Below are positions 1-12,300 of a stretch of 60,000 nt of DNA, in pieces (within the stretch, counting starts at the first letter, position 1; each line of letters begins with the position of its first letter). A program made the translations under genes and the position numbers. The DNA comes from Acanthaster planci (Eukaryota > Echinodermata > Asteroidea > Valvatida > Acanthasteridae). The notes beneath the pieces are model-generated. The model was not told the DNA's origin. It saw only the letters and a program-made list of their open reading frames with translations, and made no database searches. The stretch is taken from NCBI RefSeq assembly GCF_001949145.1, contig NW_019091384.1, forward strand, positions 893,214 to 953,213, in the 5' to 3' direction.

Positions 1-252
1 TATTAGAATATGAAAAGCGAGTACTGAAGTGATAAGAAACTTGCTATATATTAAATGAAAATGGCAAGTTATCTGTTACTTCATAATTTATTAGTCTCAG
101 ATGACTGTTTCTGGTTAAACATGTTCTTGGTTATTGCTTTGATGTCACAAACAAGTTCATTGTACTATGTTTTTGGTTAGAGGTTGCAGAATCATGCCCC
201 TGTTTTCCTGACCTGTAATTATATTTTTGCCCTTGATATACTCTGTATGCAG

Positions 253-381
253 AGTACCCAGCTGCTTGAGTTGGCCTGTATTGCTTACTTCATCTTTCGC
301 ATGGTGCACCATCGATCTTTCACTCCACGTAAAATATGGTGGACAGATGCCAAGAATATCATCCTGGTCATTGCCATTACG
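253..381 (+). CDS. TPCN3: TPC exon a: domain I S2-S3
   Basis: The exon follows the acceptor ...tgcag and ends at ACG|gtaagt. It is phase 0 at both ends and encodes 43 residues: S2 (LELACIAYFIFRMV), a basic turn and the start of S3 (WWTDAKNIILVIAIT). An alternative acceptor 2 bases later would break the frame with S2. Confidence 0.85.
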
Positions 382-3300
382 GTAAGTTGAAGGCAGGCAT
401 GTACCGGCTGAAATCATTCAAGGGTCAGGTTTTCAAAATTGATAGCAATTGTCCCGTTGGCCGTATTCACAACAAAGCCATTTTTGTTCATGTTCTCTGA
501 ATTTGTTTTATTGAATGGAATCTGTCAAGTGGGATGGTTCTAGACTAGTTTGGGTTTGGTGCTTCACGTTCATTTTTCTTTATATGTTGCTTAAATCATT
601 GAATATATTTATTTTGGTTCCCAAATAGAAAACTTAAACTTCGCATCTTATTCAATATGGCCAACTTATTATAGAGGTAGATTTATGTATAAAGAGCACA
701 GTGTTATCTGCTTTGTGTCACGCCTCTGGAGTTCTGTCCACTCCATGGGAGAACAAGAGATGGCAAATTTTTACGTAGCTGTGACAACCCCTCAGTTGGG
801 ATGTGCATGTATTGTGGGTGCACAAGTTCTTGCCTGCTAGCACAGGCGGGGCTGTGCACACATGACCAATTTTTGTTAAAAAGTACAGTCTTTGCCTGTC
901 TGTCTGGCACTCAGTTAAAAAAAAGTCCCCCACCAGCATCTCTCTGCTTTGTGAGAGGTTGCTTGTACACAGAGCAGATAGCGACAAAGGATCGCTTTTA
1001 CAGATTTTTTAGGGCAGGTCGCTTCTAACTGTGGAATTGCTTATTTTGCTCAAAGTTAACATTCTTGTTTTTTAGATTATGTGCGTGGATATGATAATCG
1101 CCACCATCCTGGTGGAGGCAAGGGTAACGGAGAAGGTTTTCCGCTGGTCCAGATTGTTACGACCTCTCTTCGTTGTCAACTTTCCTGAAATGAGAGAGGT
1201 GAGTTTGTCCTATTTTTGGGGGGAAGGGGGGAATAATTATCTTGCAGTTAATCAGTGACTGGTGTTTTTCTTGTTGGGCAGTTTAGCAACTACAGGCAAT
1301 TGCAATGTTTGCTCAAGGAGAAGCAGAAGTATGTCACATTCTTCAAAAATCTTACCAGTAGCTACAAACATTTCAGATGAGATGGGAATGTCCTGAGATT
1401 TGAAGATGTGTTATGGTGTATGTAGTTAAAGAACCTGTGAATGTTTGTGGGTTGTCCGTTTACACTGTGTGGCATCATCCTCTTTGGAAGTGACACATTT
1501 TATATTCAAGAACCATATTCACCTACATGTACTTCACATGGGATTGGTTTGTCCATAATTCACAGTAGATGGAATTGCTCACTTTTTTTTCCACTTAGAG
1601 AGCACAGGACTAGCTTAAACCATTCCAGCATAGGTTAGAGTGCTCAGTGAGATCCATGTGCTTTGTCACAGTTACTAACTGAAGATAAATTTTGATTCCA
1701 GTTTATAAGACTATTTCTGAGTAGCAATTAATTCTCTAAGTCATGTTTACATGCCACATCAAAGGCACAATTTTCTGTCAACACAGTTGCTTTGTTCTCA
1801 TCTTTGAATATAAAGTGGACTCCTTGATTTTGACAGCGATTTCTGTAAAAGTGACAAAAATCATCTCACTGACTTGCACATGTATAGATATTTAAATCAC
1901 AAAGAAACTAGAACCCTTTCTTCCACTTTTGGTCTCCAAAAACTCATACATTTTTATGTGTTACTTGTTTGTCTGGCAGATCAGGCGCTCATTCCGTAAC
2001 ATCCGTCGTTCATTGCCAGAGATCTTGGCTGTGCTTGTCCTCTTGTTTCTATTTCTTTTCTTGTTTGCTCTGCTGGGCCGTGAACTCTTTGCTGACGAGT
2101 AAGTGATCACCTCTAAAGCAAGTTGGGGGATAGCAAACAGTTACGTGACTGAGGAGGCTTAGGAGAGTTTGTTTTCAAATGCTCCTTTTTGCAAGGAATT
2201 TAAGGAGAACTCTTTGGTCATGTTGGTCACTCTGCTGGACCATTTGGAATGGGCTTATTACTTTCACAGTTATAGAGGTTTTGACATAATTAATTGTGAG
2301 CCAACCTAATGTAATGAGTCCCAAATTACCACAACCGTGGCACATTTGAGTTTTAAACCTTTAAAAGAATCCTGCACTATGGAATAAGAAGGTACCCATA
2401 ATATTGATTCATCAAAACAAAAGACTTGGTTTGCTATTTCTGATGCAAACTAAAATGGAATCAAAAATCAAATTGGCATTAAGTTTCATTTCGTTGGATC
2501 CAGTCATATTCAACAATTCATTCATGTGAGATTCTAGCCAGCCACAGGTAATTCACTCCCAACACTGAGGGTTTGTTAAATACAGATCTCAGTTTTGAAG
2601 CAAATGTGAACACACTTTGTTACAGAGATCCAGGAGAATGCTGCTTGCAAAGAATCAGTTAACATTTACTTTTGTTGCCCTCAGTTTAATATATGTTATT
2701 ATTATAACATATATATGTATATGTTGCCCTTGTTGATCGTATAATCAAATCATTGTAAAAACGTAGTGCCAGGAAGTACATGTAGGCAAGAAGCATGTTT
2801 TTGTAACCAAGGATCTTTCCACCTGTCTTGAAAAAATTACATGAACGTGTATATGTATGATATGCAGTGTGGAAATAATGTGTTTTGGGAGCTAAGAACT
2901 GAAGGAAACCACACCTTACACCCTTCAAAGAGATTACATTTGGACACTGCCATGGTTTTAAAAAAGTGAGGTCAACTTATGGTATTGACCAATTCGTCAT
3001 GTCAATGCTACAAGGTCCTTATTGATAAATTGCGCTAAAAGGACCGTATAGAAAACATTGTTTAAACATGAATTTGGGCAATAAAACTGTTTGAAATTTA
3101 TATACACTGGCTCCAAAAACTAGGTTTAATAAATAAAAGTTTGAAAAAAGTTGTCTGTTCAATAAAACATTTCTTTCATGCTCAGAGTAAGGCCCTAAGA
3201 GTATTTTCAATCATTACAGTTTTGCTACGATGACATTTTATTTCTGAGCCATTGAATTGACAGCCTTGATTTTTATGTGAGATATTGTTTTATTGTTGGT

Positions 3301-6300
3301 TCTGATTGGCTGGCTAGCACAGAAATACAAACACAGAAACAAAAGCCATTCTGGATGCACGTCCTCCAGCAAATGGATAACATTCAGAAAACTAATCCTC
3401 TGCATCTTTTCTGTTATATGTTTCTTCCTTTCTTTGGGGTTTTTCTGCTTTTTTGTAGTCAACTGGAGAAAGTCTTATCATCAGAGAAGTACTTTGTAAA
3501 TTATTTTGAAAATATCTGGGAGCTCTACATTCTTGTCACCACTGCCAACAGCCCTGATGTCATGTGAGTTAACAATCCAAGTCACAGATTGCTCTTTGGT
3601 TGTGGCCTTCAAGATTTAGGTTCAAATTAATCTTATTATTTATTCATTGGTTTATTTATTTGATAAAAACTGAAATATAAGCAATATTGAATACAAATTT
3701 ATACAGTAATCATACAACCTAAAATAGATAGTTATGTTTAAAAATGAAACCAGTTAAAGAGAATAACAACAGGTGCAGAGCAGCTGGGAGGCAAGTCAAA
3801 ATGTATAGGAGAACAAAAGAATCCCTAATGAAGAATTCTCGCCAGTAGGTGCACTAATCTTGGAGTAAAGACTTTGAAATCTGCCATGCAGAAAGTGCAA
3901 AGCAACATGTAGCTGATCTATGGGTGCACATTGAGGTGATCAGCTGTGATATCTACAGTTGGGTTCACAATATGCAATGAGTTGAATTTACTGGTTGGTT
4001 TAAAGTAAGTAACCACTGTAATGCATGCATTTATTCATGACGCACATTTATTTTTGCCTTTAAATGTGAAATCACTTTGTAATTTGTCAGTGTATAATGT
4101 GGCAAGTGGTTATGAGAAACATCCAGAAATATCACAATTTGTAATTAATCTTTGGTGAAATGCTGAATATGTATGTACCTCCACATTTAAACCTCTCCCT
4201 TTTTGTTTCTCTCAGGATGCCTGCTTATGATGCCAGTGGCTTCTACATGATCTTCTTTGTTGTGTTTGTCTTGCTGTGTAACTACATCTTCATGAGCATC
4301 TTTCTTGCAGTCATCTACAAGAACTATCGCAAGCATTTAAAGGTATCAGACTTGCCATTTGAAGAGCAGTTTAATCGGGGGGGGGGATGCCTGGTGTTTA
4401 GGGTTTATGATGTGAGAGTGAACGAGTTAGTGAGTTCAGGTCTGGTGATCAGATGGTAAACCATTCAAATCCAGCTGCTGGCCAGCTGTTTTGCTTGATA
4501 GGCAATCCACTTCACCCCTCTCCTCTGTCCTAGGAGTAGTAATGGGTACCTCCATGTACAGGGAAGCAAGCCTTGACAACCTTTTGTGCCTACCTATGAA
4601 ACATTCTCAATTTGCCCCCCCCCCCACCAATGAAACTGTATCATTTTCCAAGTTGTAGCCACCCTCATGTATTCTTGTGTAAAACATGTCAAATAACGTT
4701 GGCATTAAGTAACAAAGAACAAGTACATTGAGAATTCTTTGAGAAGTTTCATTCTAGAATTGCTCCCACCATCCCATATTCAGAATGAGGTGCAGACCTC
4801 TGTCTTCTTGAAGCGACGGAAGCTGGCCAAGGCTTGGGACATCCTCCGCGTTACCCATGATGGCAAGTTTGTGCTGACATGGGAACGATGGCAGGCTGTC
4901 ATGAGTTACGTCATTCCCAAATACAGCCCGATGAAGGTCAAACTGCTGTGGAAAGTACTGGATGAAGACGATGATGGCTACGTTGGTGAGTTGTGCCCTA
5001 CAGATACTAGAGGGCGGGTTCATGAACAACAAACAGGCATGAACAACAAACATTTGCCATTCCACAGAAGTTTAACATAGTTCAACTTGAGTAAAATAAG
5101 TAATAGTTTTATGTCAAAGTTGCAGTTTGTTTAGGTTTGCAGTCATGATTTGGATAATTCCAGAAATTAGGGGTCCATTTTGTTCGTGTCCCTATTACAT
5201 CTGACAAGTGATTTCTCAAGTTCAGAGCACGTTTTCTAATTTTCCAAGAGTGATGAATTAATGCAAATTACAAGTACCTGCCAAACAAAACAATTCCAGT
5301 GATATTTCTATGTCAAATGACAAAGGTCAGATGTAACAGGGACACGTAAATGTCACACTTTTGGACCCCTAATTCCTGGAATTATTTGCATTTGTACTTG
5401 GTCCGTTTGTAAATGGTTGACATGATATTTTAGTCTCATCCGCTTGTGTTCACAGAAAAGCGAGAGTTTCTACGTATTGTTGACTTGCTTAATGTCAAAC
5501 TGTCCACGGTCAATGCGAGTACACCGTTCTTTCAGAAGTACGTGCCTTCGTGTTACAGTTCAAAAGTCAGTGAATTCATCTGCAAATGCGTCAAACATAA
5601 GTAAGTGTGCCCGTAAAGCCCATTTTTAAAGGGAAAACAGTCGTTCTGCAACAGAATTTTTTAGCATGGGGAAATTTGGTCCACCAAAATATTGCCTACT
5701 TTTTAACATTTTGAAAACAGTTCCTCATCAGCATGTGGACTGAATTATAAATAAAGTGTAGAAATTTGAGTTTAACCATTTCCTGTTGGGAGGAATATCG
5801 CTGGAGCGCTTTTGCCCTGCTGATAATCCACTGGCACTGAATGCCTCAAACAGTGGTATATTGTTTCAAAACAATGATGGATTACCTCCGCTAATGCCAA
5901 CTGAAAATGATGGCAAATTCCAGCAGCTTGGTCTTTTGTTCCGAGTACGGTCTTTTGTTGCAAGGCCCAGCTCTTTTGTCTCATTTCGGTTACCCCGGCT
6001 ATGCATACAAATCCCAGGTGCCCGGTTCTGGAAACCCCGGAGGCAAGTGGTTAAACAAATGAAATATGGACTTAATAAGGAAACGTGTCTGCCAAAACAT
6101 GGCACTTCACAGGCAACCTTATTTCTCTTCCTATTTCATATGCTCATCAAATGTTCTGCCACTCCTATTTTCCTGTACCAGATCTTTCCGGTATTTTTTT
6201 GATGTGGTCATAGTGGCAAATGCCATGCTAATCATCGCCGAGCTAGACCAAGCTGAATGGTTCTTCCTGGCACTCTTCATCGTCGAGATCCTTCTCAAGA

Positions 6301-9300
6301 TGTATGTCTTCGGCTTTTACAAGTACTTCCACAATTTCTGGAACATGTGAGTACAGCCTGCCCCATCGGAAAAGAGGTCAAAATTGGGAAACACTAAGGA
6401 AATTCAGTGGAAAGTCATAAGATTGCTCCCAGGCAAGATCATTCAATTCTTCAGAAAAAGTCTAAATTATCCTTGAAACATTGTTGCAAACCAAGACACA
6501 TTAAAGGAGTTCTTCACCATGTGTAGTTCTTGATGTCTTTGTCCACATAAAAGCCATGACAATGTTTTGACTTGTGTTTAACATGGCCCAAGGGAAACTT
6601 AACTACCACATGAAGCTATTCAATTAATCATAACTTCAGCATTGAATTGAACATTAACCCGTTAAGAACTGTCATGTTGGTTTTGTTTTCCTCCAGGATA
6701 TAAAATCAACCTTCTTCCTATCAGTTCTGAGTCTGTTCTACATGTTCTAGTTAAGCTAGTTAAGCAGCAGAAGTTGTTGGAACAATGTTGAATAGTTTCC
6801 TCCACCGCTTTACAGTAGAAGTGTTCATGTTTGGTAAAGCACAGTATAAAAGCAAGAATACTTGTCTGCAGGAAATGCATTAACTCATAAGGTCCAAGCA
6901 TGGATGTTGAGCACATCGCAGCAACAACATTCATGTTTTGACCAAGCCTCCTGTTTCATCACCGACAAAGGATTTCTCTTGCTTGCAGTAGTAAAGAATG
7001 AAACGAACCGGTTTTCCCACAGATTGATTCCACAGGCATTTTTATAATGGTTTTTATCTTGTGGGGGTCACATTTCTTGTCTGTACTGCTCATTCACAGA
7101 GTTGTTGGCATTTGTGATGAACTCAGTGGATGTTGTGCACAAGTAGGATCCCAACAGGTGAAAAAAATCTACCATAGACAGCCTTGGATACATGTATGTC
7201 TAGCTCAAATGAAACAATTAACAGTGCATGAGTGTCCTCACAGATTACTGTTGCTTGGTGACGGAGTAGCCTGTCATCACTCATGCACAGACTTCACTGT
7301 ACTGCCCTCGTTGTTAAATATCTCTTATTTTGTTATTCCTTGTACACAGATTCGATTTTGTAATTGTTTCAACAGCGCTGATCATAACCGTCATTGAAGA
7401 AATTTCAAAAGTAACGCCCAGTAAGTGGAACATCATACTTTCTGCGGTATTGACCTTATGCCAAACAAGCTCTTGTTCTGATACCTGTGTCTTGTTTTGT
7501 GATCGCTGTTTTTTAAACCATGTTCTAGATAAGTTTAAATGCCACTGCTTGAAAGCCCAGCCAGAATGCAGCTAAGTTTCCTTAGTTTTTATTGCCTTTT
7601 TTCATTCAATTTGTACCGTTGTATTGCAGTCGATTACTCAGGAAAAGCCCTGGACTTCATCCTCTCCCTACGAGTAATGCGAATGCTCAGAGTTATACAA
7701 AGTATTGAAAGGTAAACAGTCATCACTCACAGGAGACAATTAAGAGCATTGTGTCAGTAAATGATGCTGGGACAGTCCCCAAAGGAAAATACAGGATATA
7801 TGGACAGCCTAAAGAAACATGTCCCCTTGAGGAAGGGACTACCAATATGAGTCTTTTTTGACAAACGCACGTTCAGGTAAACGTTTGAAGTATTATATTT
7901 GTCAAACTTTACCAACAGATGTGATGGGAATCTCTGAATTTGGTTTTGTTGAATTGTTGGTTTTTGTCCAATATTTTAATTGATAGTTTCAGTGTATGTA
8001 ATACTTAAATATCATTGTTGCTTGAAAAAGTCTAGAGCAAAAATAAAAGTCATTGTGCTTTTCTTTGCTTGTATTGTAGTACTTTTTTAGAACTTGTTCT
8101 CTCCGCTGAAATTTTTCTTAATCAGCAAAAAAAAAGCACGGAATGAAATGTGTAATGATACCATAGAATATCCTTGAAAAGCCCATGGTACACCAAGTAG
8201 TGAAGGCTTGTTTCATGCATTTCCATTCATTTAGTGAAAACATTACAAAGTCATATCTCACACCAGGCTCTTTTTGAGTGGAATATTCTGTTCCATTAAA
8301 ATGCATTTCCATGTTAAACAGTAGTACCATAGTTGATAACAGACACTCTGACCAGTCACTATTTTTGTTTTGTTTTGGGTTGGTTGGTTGGTTGGTTGGT
8401 TGGTTGGTTGGTTGGTTGGTTGGTTGGTTGGTTGGTTTGCTTATTTGGTTTTTTTTTATATTTGGAGTCATTGCACTTAAATTTCTGGCAAAGGCCATAT
8501 ATTTTGCTAAGCAAGTGTAAATTTGCTTCTGAACTTTGCTGTTTTCATTTCTACTCTCTGCAGGTACCAGGTTATCATATCTACCATCACAAACATTGGC
8601 CCATCAATTTTGACATTTGGTGGAGTGTTGTTCGTGAGTATAATAGATCTCACTCTTTTTCTAGAATTTTTTTTTCATTTAAAAGAGTCATTAACCATAC
8701 ATTTCATTCACATTTATGTTGTTACAAAGATGTAAATAGAAAGCAAGACCGCTTGCTCAGAGGACACCAGGCTAAAATGCCAAGAGCAGAAACCAAAATG
8801 TTTTATTCATTGAACTGTCTGCCTAGTGGTCTTCTTTCATTTTAGAATAAGAATTCTGTGGGTGACACAAAACCTGTAGATTTAGTTCCAACTCTGAAGA
8901 ACCACTTAATGGATAAATTACATGTACACACTTTGGACTGGTTTGTTCTGTGCCCAGTTGGAAACAATTGATGTTCATACCACTGTAATGTTTAAGAAAT
9001 ATAAATGCAATAACGCCATCTTTTCACCTCGATTAATAAATGATCCATCTATAATATTGTAGCTTATTTATTACAAACCTTTGAATGCCATATTCCCTTA
9101 AAAAATGTAATGAGTAATTTGCATTTCCACTGCATGTATTGGAAAGTAAGCTTTTGTAAAGACACTTATTAATAAATGGCTTCAAAGAACTCATTCTGTT
9201 TAACCACCAGTTCTGCTGGTACACCTGCACATAGTCCACTAACAAGTGTATGTTTGTGGAGAATTTTTTTCCGAAATGGTTACTCTTCTTGAGAATTTCC

Positions 9301-12300
9301 TTATAAATTTCCAAATTTCTCCAAACATTACCTTTAGAAGAAAAAATTACCAAGGGATATCCATGATGAAGAGATGAGTGTGCCTTCAGTATTTACAGTT
9401 GGCTACATTCGAATCAAGTACCTTTTGCTCTGGCTTCTATATTTGCCGTTGTCATGCTAGAGAGAAATGCCGCAGTCATATGCAGCAATATCGTGTGGAC
9501 AGGACATTGATGTCTGTTAATGTGGAATAACATTTCATTTATTTTTTGTAGTTGTGTCCGCAGGATCGACATGATCATGACCATTCTTCCATTTGGAGTA
9601 GGATAATCACACATGCAGTGGACAAAAAAAGCTAGCATCCCATCCTGCACTCACCATCTCCAAGGTTCACTGCAGACCTCTAAGTAGGCCCTCTGCCATC
9701 ATGTAAACGTTTGCACAGGCTTCATTGAGTTTTCGGAACGCATACAGGAAGAATTTTTGGAGGATATTTTGCATTTCTCTGTGTGCATTTATGCCTGTAG
9801 TGTAGACACAGCACTGTTTTGGTAGCAATTAGTCCTTTGAGTGTAGCAGAGGATATGATGCTCATAAATAAAGCCCATTGGAATGTCAGCCTCACCCAGC
9901 TCACTGTATTAAAGAAAGCGCTGCCTTGTACTCAAAATACTTTTCAAGAATCAAGGTTCTTGGCCATTTATTGACCTCGTTTTTTTTTTCAAGTACTCAA
10001 ATCAGAGTTGTCATGTAGTGTAATGTGCTCACCTGGGACAACCAGATTTTTTTACAGCCAACCGCATTCATCATGATCGAGCCACCATTTCACTTCACAC
10101 CAACATGGTAGTCACGTGAACACACGTCGTCAGTCGCATGCCAAGTTATAAACTGCTGATGCATGATGTGCGATGTGTGGTGGAGGACTACTCTTTCATG
10201 ATTGAACATTTTATATTATTTTAACACTGCTGACCTGACCTGACCTTTGACATGTCAAAATACGTTTTGATTTGATATTGCCCAGTAACAGCTAGATTTG
10301 AACTTTGATATACACTGTAGTACCTGGATGCAAAGAATCAGATGTGATTCATTTTTGAAGTGAGAATTGCAGTTAGTGAATGATGATGGACCTTGAAAGA
10401 CTGTCAGATGTGGAGAAACCAACTCCATCGAGTTCCCAAGAAGGGTTACATTCTCTCTCTACAGGTTCAAAAACTAAATTGTGATTGCACCTATCACATG
10501 CAGAGGGAAGATTTGTGCCTGTTAGTTTTCATATCGTGCAAGTTTTTGATGAAGCAACTTGTACATGAATATATAATCATTGAACACCACCCTCTGGTGT
10601 GGTTCTGTTGAAACAAGCACTCTGCGTTTCTAATTACATAATGGCACAGGGCCTGTTCATGGTGCTCTTTTAACACACTGCATACAGATTTATTTTAACC
10701 ATCCGGGACTTGTGAACTGTCTCTGTACCCGGGTCTGGATGCCGTTAAGTTGAGATAACAAAAAAGCACTGGGTCAAAATGACAATGCTATGTTGGCATT
10801 TGATGCCGGGCAAGGACACGTCAGGAACATAATGTAAATCTTGATGAGCACAGATTTTTTACACTTTCCTTGCTTTTTACATATCCTGCACTCGCTGATA
10901 ATATGCATGGGCACAGCGTGTGTATGTTTAATCATCTTTGACAGTGGGACAAAACGTTCAGTGATTTCTTTGGCTAAGAGTGAGACTCCTCTTTTTGTCA
11001 GGCAAATCTGTTGAAGTGGGAGTTATAAATTTGGGGATGTTCAAGTGAAGATTAGCATGTGATGATTTAGCATGTAATAATAAAAATATAAGATGTAATT
11101 TAGTATTGCTTATTGCTTTGCATGCCATATACACCTACATATATTAATCATTGAAGTGTAATTCATTTTAATCTACCATTAAACTTCAGATTTATGTAAA
11201 ATGACAGCTTACTTATGTTACTGAAAAATTCATGCATGTACGCATGTCAATGTTTGATCAACTGATCATACTCATTTGACAATGAAAGTCATACTGGTAA
11301 ATGGTAAATATTACGCCACCTCATAAATATTCATGAGCAAATTGGAGCACGCCATTGGCCAATTTCATTGTGCATCCAATAAGTAAAACTGATACCTAAA
11401 TGACATCATCCTGATGAGTATCCAGCTTGCTCTGGGCAGTAGTTTTTTGTGGAAGTACCAAAACCTACACCTTGGGACCAGTAATTCCCACTACTTCCCC
11501 TCAAACCATGCTGTATTTGTATTATACATTGTACTTCTACCAAAGCCAACTGCCCTAATCAGAAATCTACATATCTTTCCTTGAAGGTTATATTCTATGT
11601 GTTTGCCATCGTTGGGATGGGTGCATTTCATGACTTGATTCAATACCATGGCTACCCAAACGAGGGCAGCAATATTGATGCAAATCGCCTGTACTGTGGA
11701 ACCAACCTGACAAACTTCACAAAATCAGAGTTCTACAACCACCACTACTGTAACAACAACTTCAACAACATCATCAAGGCATTTATTGTCCTGTTTGAGT
11801 TGATGATTGTCAACCAGTGGCATGATATCCTTTTGTAGCAGGGGCCATGTTTGAATTCCTGACTACTAGCGTTGGAGTAACAGCTTTTTTTCAGAGTTTT
11901 AGAAGCATAGTAAAATATGAGATGGTACAGTTGAAATTAAGACTGAGAAAGTGTATGTGGTGCATGGGCTTTCAGTTATGGGAAGAAAGGCGAAAAACAT
12001 TGCAATCGGAAACTTACCACTTTCACATTTGCAATTTACAAGGTGTGGAAATATTTCCCATTGAGTGAAAAGAATGGAAAATGTTTTCCACTCATGTGAA
12101 AAGGCACTGACTTTTCTCCACTCAAGTGAAAAGGTGTGGAATTGTTTTCCCACAGTGGAAAATTGTTTTCACATTTGTGAAATGAAAATTAATTCCCTGG
12201 CAAGAGAAAAAGCATTAAAAGAACCTTGCATTCCAAGCTTAGCTTCCATTTTTATTGCACTATTTGCCGAAAATGACCAAGTGCTTAGTTCAGGATCTGG

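Noticed and set aside
8118-8845. Frames with TNQP or LVGW repeats
   Set aside because: Created by the TGGT microsatellite.
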